NCBI GenBank assembly: GCA_030998225.1
Contig: JAPYXD010000680.1
Location: forward strand, 6,758,001 to 6,822,000
Direction of reading: 5' to 3'
DNA from: Diplolepis rosae
Taxonomy: Eukaryota > Arthropoda > Insecta > Hymenoptera > Diplolepididae
DNA length: 64,000 nt
Shown here one piece after another: positions 45,186-56,081 of the stretch; the first letter of the stretch is position 1, and each line of letters starts with the position of its first letter. The notes beneath the pieces were generated by a model. The model was not told where the DNA came from. It saw only the letters and a program-made list of their open reading frames with translations, and did not search any database. The position numbers were made by a program, and so were the translations under genes.

Positions 45186-45419
45186 GCAACAATTTTGACA
45201 CTATAAAGAGTTTTCTTCTTTATATTTGACCCTCATTGATCGTAAACCAGCATTTTTTATTATGAAGACGTATTTTGTCATTTTATTTCAGTTTGGTATT
45301 TGTGCTATTTCAATTGAATTTTTCGCAAATCAAATTTAACTGAAAATAACTGTTCCTCTTTGAAATGTCAATCTTTGAAGTTTTCAACACCATCAACCAG
45401 TAGCGATTAGTTAAGTTAC

Positions 45420-45955
45420 GTTTGATTAGTGCTTGTTAGGTTAAAGAAGACATTGTCGATTTTCGGCTATTTCTTTATATAAGTTCTTGATTATCTTCAT
45501 AAAATTCGATTAAACATTATAGATATAATATTTTACAATTTTTTTCAACAGGATAAATAGAAGTTTGAAAAAATAAGACTTTGATGACCTTCATTTCATT
45601 CTAATCTCTAGAAATAAACGATATTCACAATATTTCGAATTGGTTTTATCAAAAAACCACTAAAAACCAATATTTAAATCTTGATATATTTTTTAATATT
45701 ATGTTATAAAAGCAACGTTAATTTATTCCGCATCTGTACGAGTCCTGACTGTATGGTAAGGGCACAGTGGGTCCACTCATATAGGAGAAAAGGGGAACGA
45801 ATTATAATATTTGCTATCAACAAGTAGCTATTGTCGCTACCGATGTTCTTTTTAACCTCTTGTAACCATAACAACCATAGTTTGATATTCTTTTGATAAA
45901 AGCGGATGGTATAAATTATTGATTTGTGTTTGAAAATTTTCCGCTCTTCAGAATA
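45420..45955. other. Spacer between duplication copies, no gene recognised
   Basis: AT-rich sequence not matched in copy B. No element ends or domains were recognised. Confidence 0.4.
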
Positions 45956-45957
45956 TA

Positions 45958-46146
45958 CCTAGTAAGAAAGTGGGCATTGAATGACATTGAAATAGCAAAA
46001 TCTGGAAAGAAATGGAATCGAGAATGAAACTTTTGAATGCATTTCAGTTCCTAGGCATTAAAAGGCATTCAAAAGTTTCATTATCGATTCCGTTTCTTCC
46101 CAGATTTTAACATTTCAATACTAATCAATGCCGACCTTCTTACTGG
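45958..46146. repeat. Foldback repeat
   Basis: Arms of about 75 bp share 'gcattcaaaagtttcatt' and its complement, continuing outward through 'gaatcgagaatgaaac' to 'agtaagaaagtgggcatt'. The loop is about 25 bp. The minus-strand ORF at 46081-46290 overlaps one arm and is not convincing. Confidence 0.6.
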
Positions 46147-46561
46147 CATCGGGTTTCGGGGTACGGGGGTTTTGTTTGCATTGATATTAGTTCTTGCTAT
46201 CATAACTTGGCAGCGCTCATGCTCATTTTCACTTTTTTTAAGATATCGTCCGATTTCGCTTGAATTCTCACTGAATTCGTGCAACTTCATGTAATGTTAG
46301 CTAAGATTTTGGGGATCATCAACGATTTCCTCTGTTAAACAACAGATAGGAGCGATCACTTCCTACTTTTCACAACTCTTACGAACGCATACAGAAACAT
46401 TCGATTTTAGGGATGCGATTTTCGCGTTTTCCATTCCATTAACGGACTTCGTGCGTATTTTACTTTGACTTTCAGCTTTAGACATTAAATTCTTGAGTGA
46501 GACGCCCCTCCGAAATTAGTAATTGTAGGATTTTGGCAAAGGCTATCTTAGCATGCCCTAT

Positions 46562-46832
46562 TCAAGAATGAATATCTGCATTACAAAGGCCATCTCTTGT
46601 TATTTTACTCCCAGAGTAACAAAATTCTCTAATTGCCCCTATATTTTTAATAACTATTTTAACGTTCAATTGCCTTTTTCCTGATTTTGTTCTACACGCG
46701 ATTGCATTGTTCTTTCCCATGTCTGATTTCATATTACAATTGTTAAAAACTGTCTTCGTAAGATTCAACGCCTCCGCTAGTTCTCTTTCGGTATACGCTA
46801 GCAGAGAAATATCATCAGCAAAACGTAACGTA
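46562..46832 (-). pseudogene. LINE reverse transcriptase fragment, copy B
   Basis: Minus-strand frame with 'LRFADDISLLAYTERELAEA', 'CNMKSDMGKNNAIACRTKSG', then 'IGAIREFCYSGSKITRDG', the usual post-FADD blocks of a non-LTR RT. It extends further downstream than copy A. Its upstream RT blocks are replaced by the GC-rich foldback at 46836. Confidence 0.75.
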
Positions 46833-46835
46833 TAT

Positions 46836-47583
46836 ACAACAGGCGCAGTACTGCGCCTGTAATGGCAAGCCAGTGCAGGCATAGTACGGGCTATAATACA
46901 AGCATAGCACTACGCCAGTGTCGGCAGCGTTGGCTTAACTCAGGCATAACTCAGGCCCAATGCACATAAACTGAATGATGGCTAGCCCGTACTTTCCGTA
47001 GTTATGCCAAGCGTCGGCTTAATACGGGCACCATACGGGCCTAATACAAAATGATAACGACGGCTAACCCGTACTTCCCGCAGTTATGCCAAGCGTCGGC
47101 TCAATACTGGCACTATACGGGCACCATGCAAAATGATAACGACGTTTTTAAAGGGATTCATGACAAATCATTTCAGTATTTTCTTTTTCTTGGGTGAAAA
47201 ATAAGAAATTGATGTAGGAATTTTATGTTTATTTCTTCTTAATAGAAAACATCTCTCTGACTGAACATTTTTTAAATGTACAAAATTGATAAGAAGTATG
47301 GAAATTTGAATAGGAAAACATATATTGATTCAAATTTTGAACATTTATCGGCATCAAATTTTACTGAAAGTTTATTTTTGAAGTGTTCAAATGCTTATGA
47401 AATTTTTTAAAAATCGTTATCATGCCCGACATATGCCAGTACCGCACCAGTACCAAATGCCAGCACCGACAGCCAGTACGGGATCAGCACTGGCAGACCA
47501 GTGCAGAACATCGTTATCATCCCCGACATATGCCAGCACTGCGCCCGCACTTGCCAGTACGGGCGCAGTACCGCGCCCGTTGT
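46836..47583. mobile_element. GC-rich foldback element with reiterated subterminal motifs
   Basis: Inverted ends ACAACAGGCGCAGTACTGCG and complement of ACAACGGGCGCGGTACTGCG. Both sides carry many copies of 'agtacgggc'-like and 'ccagtac'-like motifs, with a two-copy direct repeat of about 110 bp at about 46980-47150 ('gccaagcgtcggctt'). The AT-rich centre is 47150-47410. No target duplication is clear, and no transposase is present. Confidence 0.6.
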
Positions 47584-48144
47584 AAATTTCTTATTGGGAT
47601 ATCGCAAACTAATTTTAAAAAAATGATGTCTTCTGCTTGTCCTAAGTTCTGTAGGAGTATTTTATTCAAACAATTATTGCGCATCATGGAATTCACGTTT
47701 CATTCTCAGCTATATAGAATGAGTTTTATTAGAAATCAATTCAATTTTTTGTCAATAAAAAAGGCAAGTTTATAAACAAATATATTATTTCAAAAGTGGT
47801 ATTAATTTTTTTTTTTTAATCGATATATTTTCCTAATTATTCTCATGCTTAATTTACTTGAAATTCTCGTTAAAAAGTTAAAATAGATTTCACCACAGAA
47901 TCCGAAGAGTTGTCTCGCAGAAGCGGAACTGATCCCATTCTATTTTTCATTGTTTGGTGGCTTGTTCAACACGACAATGTTCTTCATTGAGACACTTGAG
48001 ATGCTAAATTTCAAAAGATTGTAACCCAAATAGATATATGAATACTACACTTAGTTTTAAAGAGGAATTTCATCATTTCGAAACGTGTTTACCCGTAGCC
48101 CGTTATTGATATCAAGCAAATAAAGTGGTAAACGCGACTATGGA

Positions 48145-48152
48145 TATATAAA
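48145..48152 (+). promoter_or_regulatory. TATA box, gene B
   Basis: TATATAAA lies 43 bp upstream of the ATG in a block nearly identical to copy A, with 'gcagtgtcg' about 25 bp downstream as a possible initiator. Confidence 0.6.
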
Positions 48153-48187
48153 CGCCTCACATGCAGTGTCGTTGTATTAAAGAGAAG

Positions 48188-51172
48188 ATGGAAATCTTGT
48201 TTAGTGCTCTAATGTGTGCTCTCATGGTCACAACTAATTCCTTGGGTAAATTTTACTAATTTTCTATTGCCACGTTACCCAAAAAAATATGGTACGCATA
48301 AGATTTCAAAATTTGATCTCTAAATCGCTAATTTCGTACAATCAAATTATCCATTTTTATACAATTCTACTGCACATAGTGAAATTTATAGATTTTTGAA
48401 CGCTGATTACTTAACCCCTAGGAAAAATATTTTATTATATCAATACATGATTTTATTATATTCATCAAATCACGTACATATATTAACATTGGCAATCTCA
48501 TTTTTTCAAAAATAGGCTTTTGATCATGTCCACGGAAAACAAAATTTCTCCAAATTTTAAAAAACCTTTCTCGTATTCTTGAATCCAAACTATTAACTGA
48601 ACAGTACTTGTAATATCATGTTTTGCCTAAAATTAGAGAACATTCTGTAATGTTAATAAAAATCTTTTTAAACAATAAGAGAAAGTTTCAAAATTTTTAA
48701 AGAAAATTCCGAAAAAAAATACAAAACTTTGTTCAGTAATACCTTGAATCCGAAACTATAAAACGGGTCAATAAAAACTGAAAAACTTATTTTTTCTGTG
48801 TATTTCTGATTAGTATGAAGATTTCAACGATGACTAGTTGTTCATAAACTTCAAAATCAAGCAAACTAATCCCACATACAGTTCTAATTACAAACTTCTT
48901 AATTAAAACCGTTAAACAGAAATGTTTAGTGTCAAATCATTTACATCCACATCCAAATTTGTGGCTACAATATGGAATTGGGTTCGAAAACTTTCTTTGA
49001 AAATTTAATAGTTCATTATGTAACGCGGAGCCAAGCTTTGCCGTACTCGGCAGAGGACGATGTTTTTTCGTACGAGCCGTAGCGGAGCGAGCGGATTAGT
49101 CGAGTATGAAAAACATCGTGCGAGGCCGAGTACGTGCTTGGCTCTAAGATGCATACGATACTTTATGCAAGGGAAGGACGTTTTTCGTGTCATTCCGGAA
49201 GTGTTTGGTATAACATTAGTAAATCGGGGAATATTTGGGGTGGAGATATTCACCGTACTTGGGCGGTAAAAAATATTAACTGCGCATGCGCAAGCGCTTG
49301 TGAAGTCACTTTTTCCGTCCAAGTGCATTAAAAATCTCCGCCTCAAACATTCCCCGATTTGCTAATTTTACCAAACAGTTCCGGAATGACACGAAAAACG
49401 TCCTTTCCTTGCATAAAATCTATAAATGGAACTAATGACTAAAAAAGTTAAGGTGGTGGAAAAATATTACCTCAATGTTTTTCTAGGAAAATATAAGAAT
49501 GTAATATTAAAAAATTAATTTTATAACATTTTTCTTCGCTTTTTGATATAGAATCAAACTCCACGTCTATAGAGGGTAAAGTAGTTTTGGGACAAAGTAT
49601 TACCAAAGGAAACCCACCAATTACGAACTTTATATGTCCTGTACTACGAGTATACGATGGAAATCAAGTGGCTACTGGAATCTTCCTTGCTAGCAATTAC
49701 CTCCTAACAGTGGCTTCTATTTTATACGACTATGATCTGAATAAAAATAAGCATAAACTAGTTAATATTGATTCTTTATTGGTTGCGATTATTTATTCGC
49801 AGGGCGATCGTGAAACATTACAAGTTGTAGACCATCGCATTCATAATCATTTTGATCCTGCTTCTTCAAAAAAACGTCATAATATTGCATTTCTTATGGT
49901 AAGATGAGACTTGAAAAATACATACTTGAAATGAAATTTGGTTAATCCAAAACAATGTTGGTTGGCTTAAACCTAACATTTGTAGTGTTAACAAAATATT
50001 TTGTAAAGTTAACAAACCTATAATTAAGTGAGTGCTTTTTTTCAGTCGAACAGCCGACTTTAGTCAGATTAACAAAAATTCAGTTTATTCAACTAAAATA
50101 TTTTTCGAAATTTACCAAATGCAAGGCCGTTAAGGTGGCACCTCCACAACGGAAATCCACTATCTATTATAGCTTAGAATTTTGGGCTTTTTTGGGCACC
50201 GGAAAAAGAATTTGGGCTCCTTTACTTTTTACAGAAAATCAGATTTTTGAAGAACCCAAAAATAGCCCAAAAATGCAGCGGGTCTCTTTGCATAGAATTG
50301 CAATTTTTTTTTCAAGGTTTGATTTTTTGATGAAAGGGGCAGTTTTTTTTCAGTGGTATTTGTTGATTTTAAGAGCCCAAAAAAATCCCAAAATTTGGGC
50401 ACTTTTGTATTTTTGCTCAATACTGTTTTGAGATAGTGGAGGGGCTAGCTTTATGTAAGCTAATATGATTTTCTGTAAAAAGTAAAGAAGCCCAAAAATT
50501 TTTATCGGTGCCCAAAAAAAGCCCAAAATTCTAAGCTATAATAGATAGTGGATTTCCGTTGTGGAGGTGCCACCTTAACGGACCTCCAAATGCAGTCAAC
50601 ATAACTATTTTGTTGGTCCAACTAAAATATCTCAGTGCTTTCAATTTTGAAAATTTTAATTCTGCTTTAGGTAGACGGCGATAAAAATAAACTAGAAGGA
50701 CCGTTTCCTTGCCTACCAGAATCACCATTAGTGCTTGATCATGATACAATTAAAAGTGGAAGATTGTATGGGTATCGCACATATGAAGATGAAAAAAGTC
50801 CATTAGATGCCACAATTTATCCTGTACTAGTTGAACTTGAAGTTCAGCTACATAAATACGAATTTTGCAAGGATGATTATAAGTCTTACGTGGAAAAAGA
50901 TGGCAGTTATGGAGTGTGTGCCGCAATCATGACACCTTCATCTTTTATTCAAGCGGTAAATGAATACACGGGAAATCAATAGATTAATCTTATAAAATTA
51001 TGAACTAATTTTAAATCATTTGCAGAAAGATAATGGCAGCCCTTTTTGCGTCAGAGGTAAACTTTTAGGAATAAATGCATATAGTAATGTTGCCACATTT
51101 AAAAGATATGGTGTTTTCATACTTCTTTACCAAGAAAGTGATTTTCTGAAAAAAGCAATGAAGTCCTCCTGA
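48188..51172 (+). CDS. Secreted serine protease homologue (triad-less), copy B
   Basis: Four exons: 48188-48245, 49552-49898, 50671-50955 and 51026-51172, with GT-AG introns of phase 1, 0 and 0, giving 278 residues. The signal peptide is MEILFSALMCALMVTTNS. Chymotrypsin-fold landmarks are visible: ITKGN at residues 36-40 (IVGG position, without a preceding Arg/Lys activation site), 'GIFLASNYLLTVASI' (His57 region), 'HNIAFLM' (Asp102 region), 'PFPCLPESP', the Cys pair in 'EFCKDDY' and 'GVCAAIM', and 'KDNGSPFCVRGKLLGIN' (Ser195 region). Ser75, Asn130 and Asn233 replace His, Asp and Ser, so catalysis is not expected. Related homologues act as cofactors, inhibitors or venom/immune proteins; its role here is unknown. 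Intron 2 holds a 462-bp MITE. Confidence 0.85.
49018..49430. repeat. Foldback island in intron 1 (copy B)
   Basis: Counterpart of 28170-28590. Arms share 'aaggacgtttttcgtgtcat' and complement, and TGCGCATGCGCA is at 49281-49292. It is better preserved as a palindrome than in copy A. Confidence 0.65.
50124..50585. mobile_element. 462-bp MITE with long TIRs in intron 2
   Basis: The ends AGGCCGTTAAGGTGGCACCT and AGGTCCGTTAAGGTGGCACC are inverted, with matching arms of about 75 bp. It is flanked by ccaaatgca on both sides (50115-50123 and 50586-50594), an 8- or 9-bp target duplication. Copy A has the empty site at about 30520. Inner sequence repeats 'tttttgggc' and complement. No coding sequence. 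The TSD length suggests hAT or Mutator affinity. Confidence 0.8.
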
Positions 51173-51297
51173 TAATGATGATGAAGTAAACTATCCGGTT
51201 TATAAAAAACACTCGAAAGAATAAAAGAAATTTCTAGCTGAGAATAAGTTATTCCAGAAATTTTAATTGTCTATTGTAAAAGAATGAATGATTTCAG

Positions 51298-51303
51298 AAT
51301 AAA
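51298..51303 (+). terminator. Poly(A) signal, gene B
   Basis: AATAAA lies 126 bp past the stop codon, followed by 'ttgtgtctttgc'. Confidence 0.55.
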
Positions 51304-51896
51304 AAAATCATTTTTCAGTAAAAGAACTTAATTGTGTCTTTGCTTTTACTCAAAATTAATTATACTATTCGCGATTACTCACAAATTAATGGCGAGAGCT
51401 TTCCTGGGAATCTACTAATATAAATTAAATTAATTGAATTAAAATAAATTAGATTAAAATGAAAAAATTAAAATTAAATTGAATTAAATTAAATTCCACG
51501 TCTGAATTGACAAAAAAATTCCTTATCGAATTCCTTATCCTAAACACCTTAAGAGCGCTCAACAAAGCAAACAAGTCACACTCATACGCCTTCGTTTTTC
51601 TATGAAAAGTTTTTTAACATTTGTCTTTCATATTTTTGCGGAAAAATCTTAAAAAACAACCTACTCATAATCCAGGGATCATGTGTAACGCCATCGTTTC
51701 AAGATTCATCTAAAATTTTCGAATGAAACTTTTGACAATACACTGAGAAAACAGTTTTGTCAAATCAATAAAAATATTTTGTTGGTATTTATGCAAAAAA
51801 AATCCTTTGGCTGTGCCAACAAAACATTTTGCTATATTAATCAAATTTTGGTTACTTAAAGAAAATTTTTTGTTAGGACCAAAAAATGTCTTGTCA

Positions 51897-52618
51897 CACT
51901 GAAATAAATGCTTGGGATTTATCAGACATATGAATATAGCTGAATGTTTTTAAGTAATTCAACAATAGTATATTACATTACAAGGGGCGAAACAGAGCGA
52001 TTGCATTAGTGTGAAGTTTACTGCCCGAGTGAAACGAGGGCTGCAATCACACGAAATGCTTTCGCTGTGTTTTGTTTCGAGTAATGTATATTATTTTTCA
52101 TAGCAACTCTTTTGAGAATCTGATTGGCTGTAACTGTGGAGCGGGTTAAAACAGCGACTTTCAACCCTAAGGTTGAAAATCGTAGTTTCAACCCGCTCTA
52201 CAGGTACCGAAAATCGGATTTTCAAAGGAGGCGCTATGAAATAGTACATTGTGCAACTAGGGAAAAAAAAAATTATTTTGCGAGTGTGAAGTTTGATGCC
52301 CGAGCAAAGCGAGGGTAACAACCACACGAGTAAAATAAATGTTTTTCCCGTGTTGCACACGATTTTTTTTCTGCTATAGGGTCAGAAAGTGGATTTGTTT
52401 GCCCCGCACGGGGCAATAAAGTCCACTTTATGGCCCGCTAGTAGAAAAAATATATTTGACAGTTAATCAAAAATATTGCTGCAATAGTAATTCATATGGT
52501 TGGAATACACATACAGGCTGAACTAATACAAGCAAACCTTGGTTTTCGGTAAATCTCCAATATAATATAGGTCAAGGAACGACAATTATGTCTGTATCGT
52601 CGAATTTTTTTTCCAGTG
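51897..52618. mobile_element. CACTGAAA-ended MITE (middle of the nest)
   Basis: Same family as 41159-41397, with ends CACTGAAATAAATG and TTTTTTTTCCAGTG and a 2-bp CA duplication. It is interrupted at about 51966. Confidence 0.75.
51966..52445. mobile_element. Inner insertion with repeated GCCCGAG...CGAGGG boxes
   Basis: This interrupts the 41159-type MITE by comparison with the uninterrupted copy. It contains 'gcccgagtgaaacgagggc' and 'gcccgagcaaagcgagggt', a mirror pair 'ttcaaccctaaggttgaaa', and the hairpin 'ttgccccgcacggggcaa'. The two halves look like related copies on the same strand. No clear terminal inverted repeats or TSD, so its type is unknown. Confidence 0.5.
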
Positions 52619-53379
52619 CAGGACAACAAAAAAAGTTTTGTTGCATACATTTTTTTCTCAGTGTAGAGGTGCCTTCACCCTCCGCTTATATATGTATTAA
52701 TAAACAATCGATATATAAAAAAAAGTACAGTGTGACGTCATATACTTACACATTCTTTTTTAAACTTTCAAATTTAGAATGGAACAGAACCAATCGGAAG
52801 CTCTCGATTGCCGGTAAATTTCGGTGCAGAAATCTTCCGCCAGAACTTCGCCAGTATATCTACTAGGAACCATTAGACAATCGATTCTGTCAACCAAGAT
52901 AAGCTAAAACAATTTACGTTGAAATCAATAACATGCAATTTCCATTGGGAGCTTTCTTGAGAGCGTGAGAAATGTAATATTTTTCTTCAAGTTTTTCTTG
53001 CGTAAGAACGTTTAAAGTGATTTATTACATTACTGGTCTGGATTTGATTTTTTCCGCCACACTCATTCTTTGATGAGATGTATATTTTTATAACATATGT
53101 ACGGAAAAGTGGCACATTTAGTGCATGTGTAAGAAAAATATACTTATTATAAAAGAATGTTTTAATCTAAATTTGCTAATCATCTGTAAGTAAACAATTT
53201 TCCTCCCAAACTTTCTTCAAGATTTAAACTATTGTAACTAGTTAATTTTGGTTTAATAAAAAAATGTCATGAGGATATTTTGTAGAGCTTTTATAGCACC
53301 CTCAAAAAAGAGTATCAAAATTTTTAAGTTTTTGAAAAAGCAGTTTTCAAAATTCCAAAAATGCCAGTCCGTGCAGCTA

Positions 53380-54376
53380 CATGGAGGGAAATGGTTGAAG
53401 TAATTATACTCAACTTCCGATCAAATTTGGGACATATGAACAAGTTAGAAGTTATTTAGTATCATTGTAATTATTTGTAATATATAAAATGTTCAAAAAT
53501 GAATCAAAGTTGAGTAAAATTCAGAAGTGTAGGGTGAAGTATGAAAGCGTGCATTAAAAATTTCTAAATATATATATTATTACTTGTAGTATAATTATAA
53601 AAAACCAATCTTTTATCAAATCACAAAAATTGTAGAGCTTTCCGTTCATTCTATTCTACGCTTCAATGGAGAGTTGAGTAAACCGTGAAACGCAAGACTT
53701 ATTGGCTATATCTATTCAAGCAGGAACAAATGAAAGTAATCCGCCCCTTGAGCACTCATAAAAAATGTTTAATTTGAAAAACGTATTGAATTCTCAGCAT
53801 ACTGATGTTCCAAGTTATTATATTCAATAATAAAAATAATAAAAATGTATACTAAATATTAATTATATTATATATATCAACAATCATAATTATAATAATT
53901 AATTAATTAATTATATTAATTAAAAAAATTATTTTATGAATAATTTATGAAAAAAATTTGATTTATTTTTACTTCAGTAAGGCTCAAAAACTCTAGTCGC
54001 GACACTTACTCTCACAAGCTCTGAATAACTCTTGCAGTCACTATATAAGAAAGTTCCGAGTTTTATTTCTCGGAATTGTAAGCCAGCATGTGCGTGATTC
54101 GACGAAAGCGTAGCGTACTATATATAAGTGTAGTTATTAGGCTTATACAATAAATGTAAGGTTTAAGTGTATTTGTGATTAAAAATAGGATTGGCTACAA
54201 CTGAATGGTGTGAATGTATTTGTATGCTGTTTATGTATGTATGTATCGGATGATTAATGGCAGGCTCGAGGTAAGAATTTTTTTTTTTATTTAAGAGAAC
54301 CATACCATTGCCAGTTGAAATAATACGCCTGATGCACATTTTACTCAACTACGGTTTGAAGCACCTCAAGCCAGTG
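53380..54376. mobile_element. CACGGAG-type element, degraded copy
   Basis: Matches 28629-29865 from 'tggttgaagtaattatactc' through 'gtagagctttccgttcattc' to 'gtttgaagcacctcaag', then stops about 60 bp short of the right end. The left end reads 'catggagggaaatgg'. It lies inside a copy B-specific block of about 2.3 kb (about 53361-55615). Confidence 0.7.
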
Positions 54377-54379
54377 ATC

Positions 54380-55610
54380 GTGTTATTTTTTGAAGTCCGT
54401 GTACATCATAACTCAAAATCTACTGGACAAATCGTTTTGAAATTTTGCATAGTACTTCTTCGCATAATTCACCACGTATCCCAAGAAGCATTTTTGTTTA
54501 TTTCAATAATTATTAATTTTACAATAACAAATTAGCCGATTTTTTTTAGCGAAAATAAGTTTTTTGGCTTCCAAGTGCTACGAAAAATTGAAAAATCGAA
54601 AAAAAAATCCTCCCAGGGTTACCTCGAGAAACATCTCTTTTAGCAAATGCACTTTGATTTTTTTGTTTCAAATGATTCTGTTGCGAGTTATGATGTACAC
54701 CGCAAAACAACTTTTTTTCGAGGCGCCTCCGGAGATTTACTGTCACTCGCTCAATTCTCAATATTTTGTAATGAAAATTTAGGCAAATATTGTTCAAATG
54801 TTGCATTATTATATGGAAATGGACTGAATGAACTAATACTATCTGTATCGACAAATTTCTTTTTTAAAAACATGCTTCTCTTCACCGAATCCTCCCCCCC
54901 CCCCCCCGCCCAAACTTAGCATAAGATTAATTTGCGGGTCATCCCGTAAACCCGCAATCAACTCGAAAACAATTAAAATTTTGAATCACCTGAAGTTTAT
55001 TTTTTAAACATGTTGTATTAAACATAACCAAAAAACAACTTTACGTTCATGATCTACTAGAGCAAAATTTATATTGATAAAATTGGGTCTTAAAGAATTA
55101 TTGACAAAAATAAATTTTTGTTTACACAGTGAAAAAGTAATAAATACAGAAGATATTCTTCTTACAGCCGAGTTTTGTAATAACAGCATAGCAATATTAA
55201 TTGAATTTAATTGTTAATAGAACTACAATTATTTATTTCTCTGTAACAAGGTTTATATTGGTTTGTTTAACTGTATGTACGTGATTCTCTTAAACAGGAA
55301 TCCGTGTTATTTCAACTAGGTTAGACTTAACTATGGGTGATAGTTGAGTCTTGAAAAAAAAATTTTTTTGGTGTAGATTTATGTCAGTTACGAACCTTGA
55401 ACTTTTATGTTATTTAGAAGTTATTTCTCTATTGTCATATTACAAAACATACTAAAAAGGAATATGTTTTTTGTAATAAATCTTGGAATGCGGTTGGATA
55501 GACAGTTGTCGCGTTGACGGTTCGACTCGACCCGCGCAGGTCAGGTTTTTTGTACACGTTCATTCCAGAGGCGCAGAAAAAAAAATGTGTAAGAATAATA
55601 GATAATGTAG
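54380..55610. other. Copy B-specific sequence, no gene recognised
   Basis: It abuts the truncated end of the CAC-ended element. It contains an uninterrupted run of C (about 54893-54907). The small ORFs on both strands at 54546-54919 have no recognisable domains. Probably another degenerate repeat. Confidence 0.4.
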
Positions 55611-56081
55611 AAACGTTCAAAAATAGATAAATTCATTAGGGATAACTTCTGGAACGGGGTAGAAGCTTCATTTGAGCTATCAGATTCCTCATTGAAGATG
55701 AGGATCGTACTCTCTTTGAATCGCCAGATTAATCTCATTTATGAAATTTGACGAATACATTGGCACTGTAGGTAATCTTTCATTTAGAGCATTTGAATGA
55801 AGAAACAATTTTTCATTTGAGACTCGAACCGACTACAATGAAAATTATCATGCGACAATTAAAATTTTATTCGCCGAAGACATTTTGTTATTTTATTTCA
55901 GTTTGACATTTGTTCTATTTCAACTGAATTTTTTGCAAATCAAATTCATCTGAAAATAACTGTTCCTCTTTGGAATTTCAATCTTTGAAGTTTCCAACAC
56001 TATCTACCAGTGGCTACTAGCCTTGTATTGGCAGTTAGACAATCATGACTGCATCCCCTAAAACTTATATTTTTATAGAAA

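Larger units (their letters stand above)
44321..45263 (+). mobile_element. Penelope-like element, truncated copy 2
   Basis: The 943-bp insertion is flanked by a 15-bp near-identical duplication (gaagacatattttgt at 44306-44320 and gaagacgtattttgt at 45264-45278). Copy B has the uninterrupted site at about 55875. The element has an inverted copy of its own tail at the 5' end (44363-44439 against about 45178-45255), then 5'-truncated coding sequence, then the tail with hammerhead-like motif. This inverted-tail structure is known for Penelope-like elements. Confidence 0.85.
25140..45410 (+). repeat. Segmental duplication, copy A
   Basis: Direct-orientation match to about 46612-56030. It is clear from 'atatcgcaaacta' (26779 / 47598) through the protease-like gene, its 3' flank, the MITE-bearing downstream region, and on to 'gaaaataactgttcctctt' (about 45340 / 55952). 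The shared LINE fragment extends it left. Copy A is about twice as long because of insertions. Boundaries are approximate. Confidence 0.75.
51741..52663. mobile_element. CACTGAG-ended element (outer shell of a nest)
   Basis: It starts CACTGAGAAAACAG, ends TTTTTTCTCAGTG and is flanked by TA. Copy A has the empty site at about 39935 ('gacaatagagatgcc'). Its own sequence is only about 200 bp (51741-51896 and 52619-52663), the remainder being nested insertions. Confidence 0.8.
46612..56030 (+). repeat. Segmental duplication, copy B
   Basis: Direct-orientation counterpart of about 25140-45410. Order and orientation of the LINE fragment, intron 1 foldback, four exons, 3' flank and downstream unique blocks are conserved. 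It lacks the BEL element, solo LTR, intron 1 element and Penelope insertion found in copy A. Confidence 0.75.

Noticed and set aside
52091..52360. Opposed ORFs of 89 and 64 codons
   Set aside because: They are created by the mirror-like inner insertion. Both strands being open reflects repeat symmetry.
25140..56030. Endogenous viral or polydnavirus-type segment
   Set aside because: No viral structural genes, excision motifs or viral gene families were recognised. The duplicated gene has ordinary host introns and the remainder is transposon sequence.
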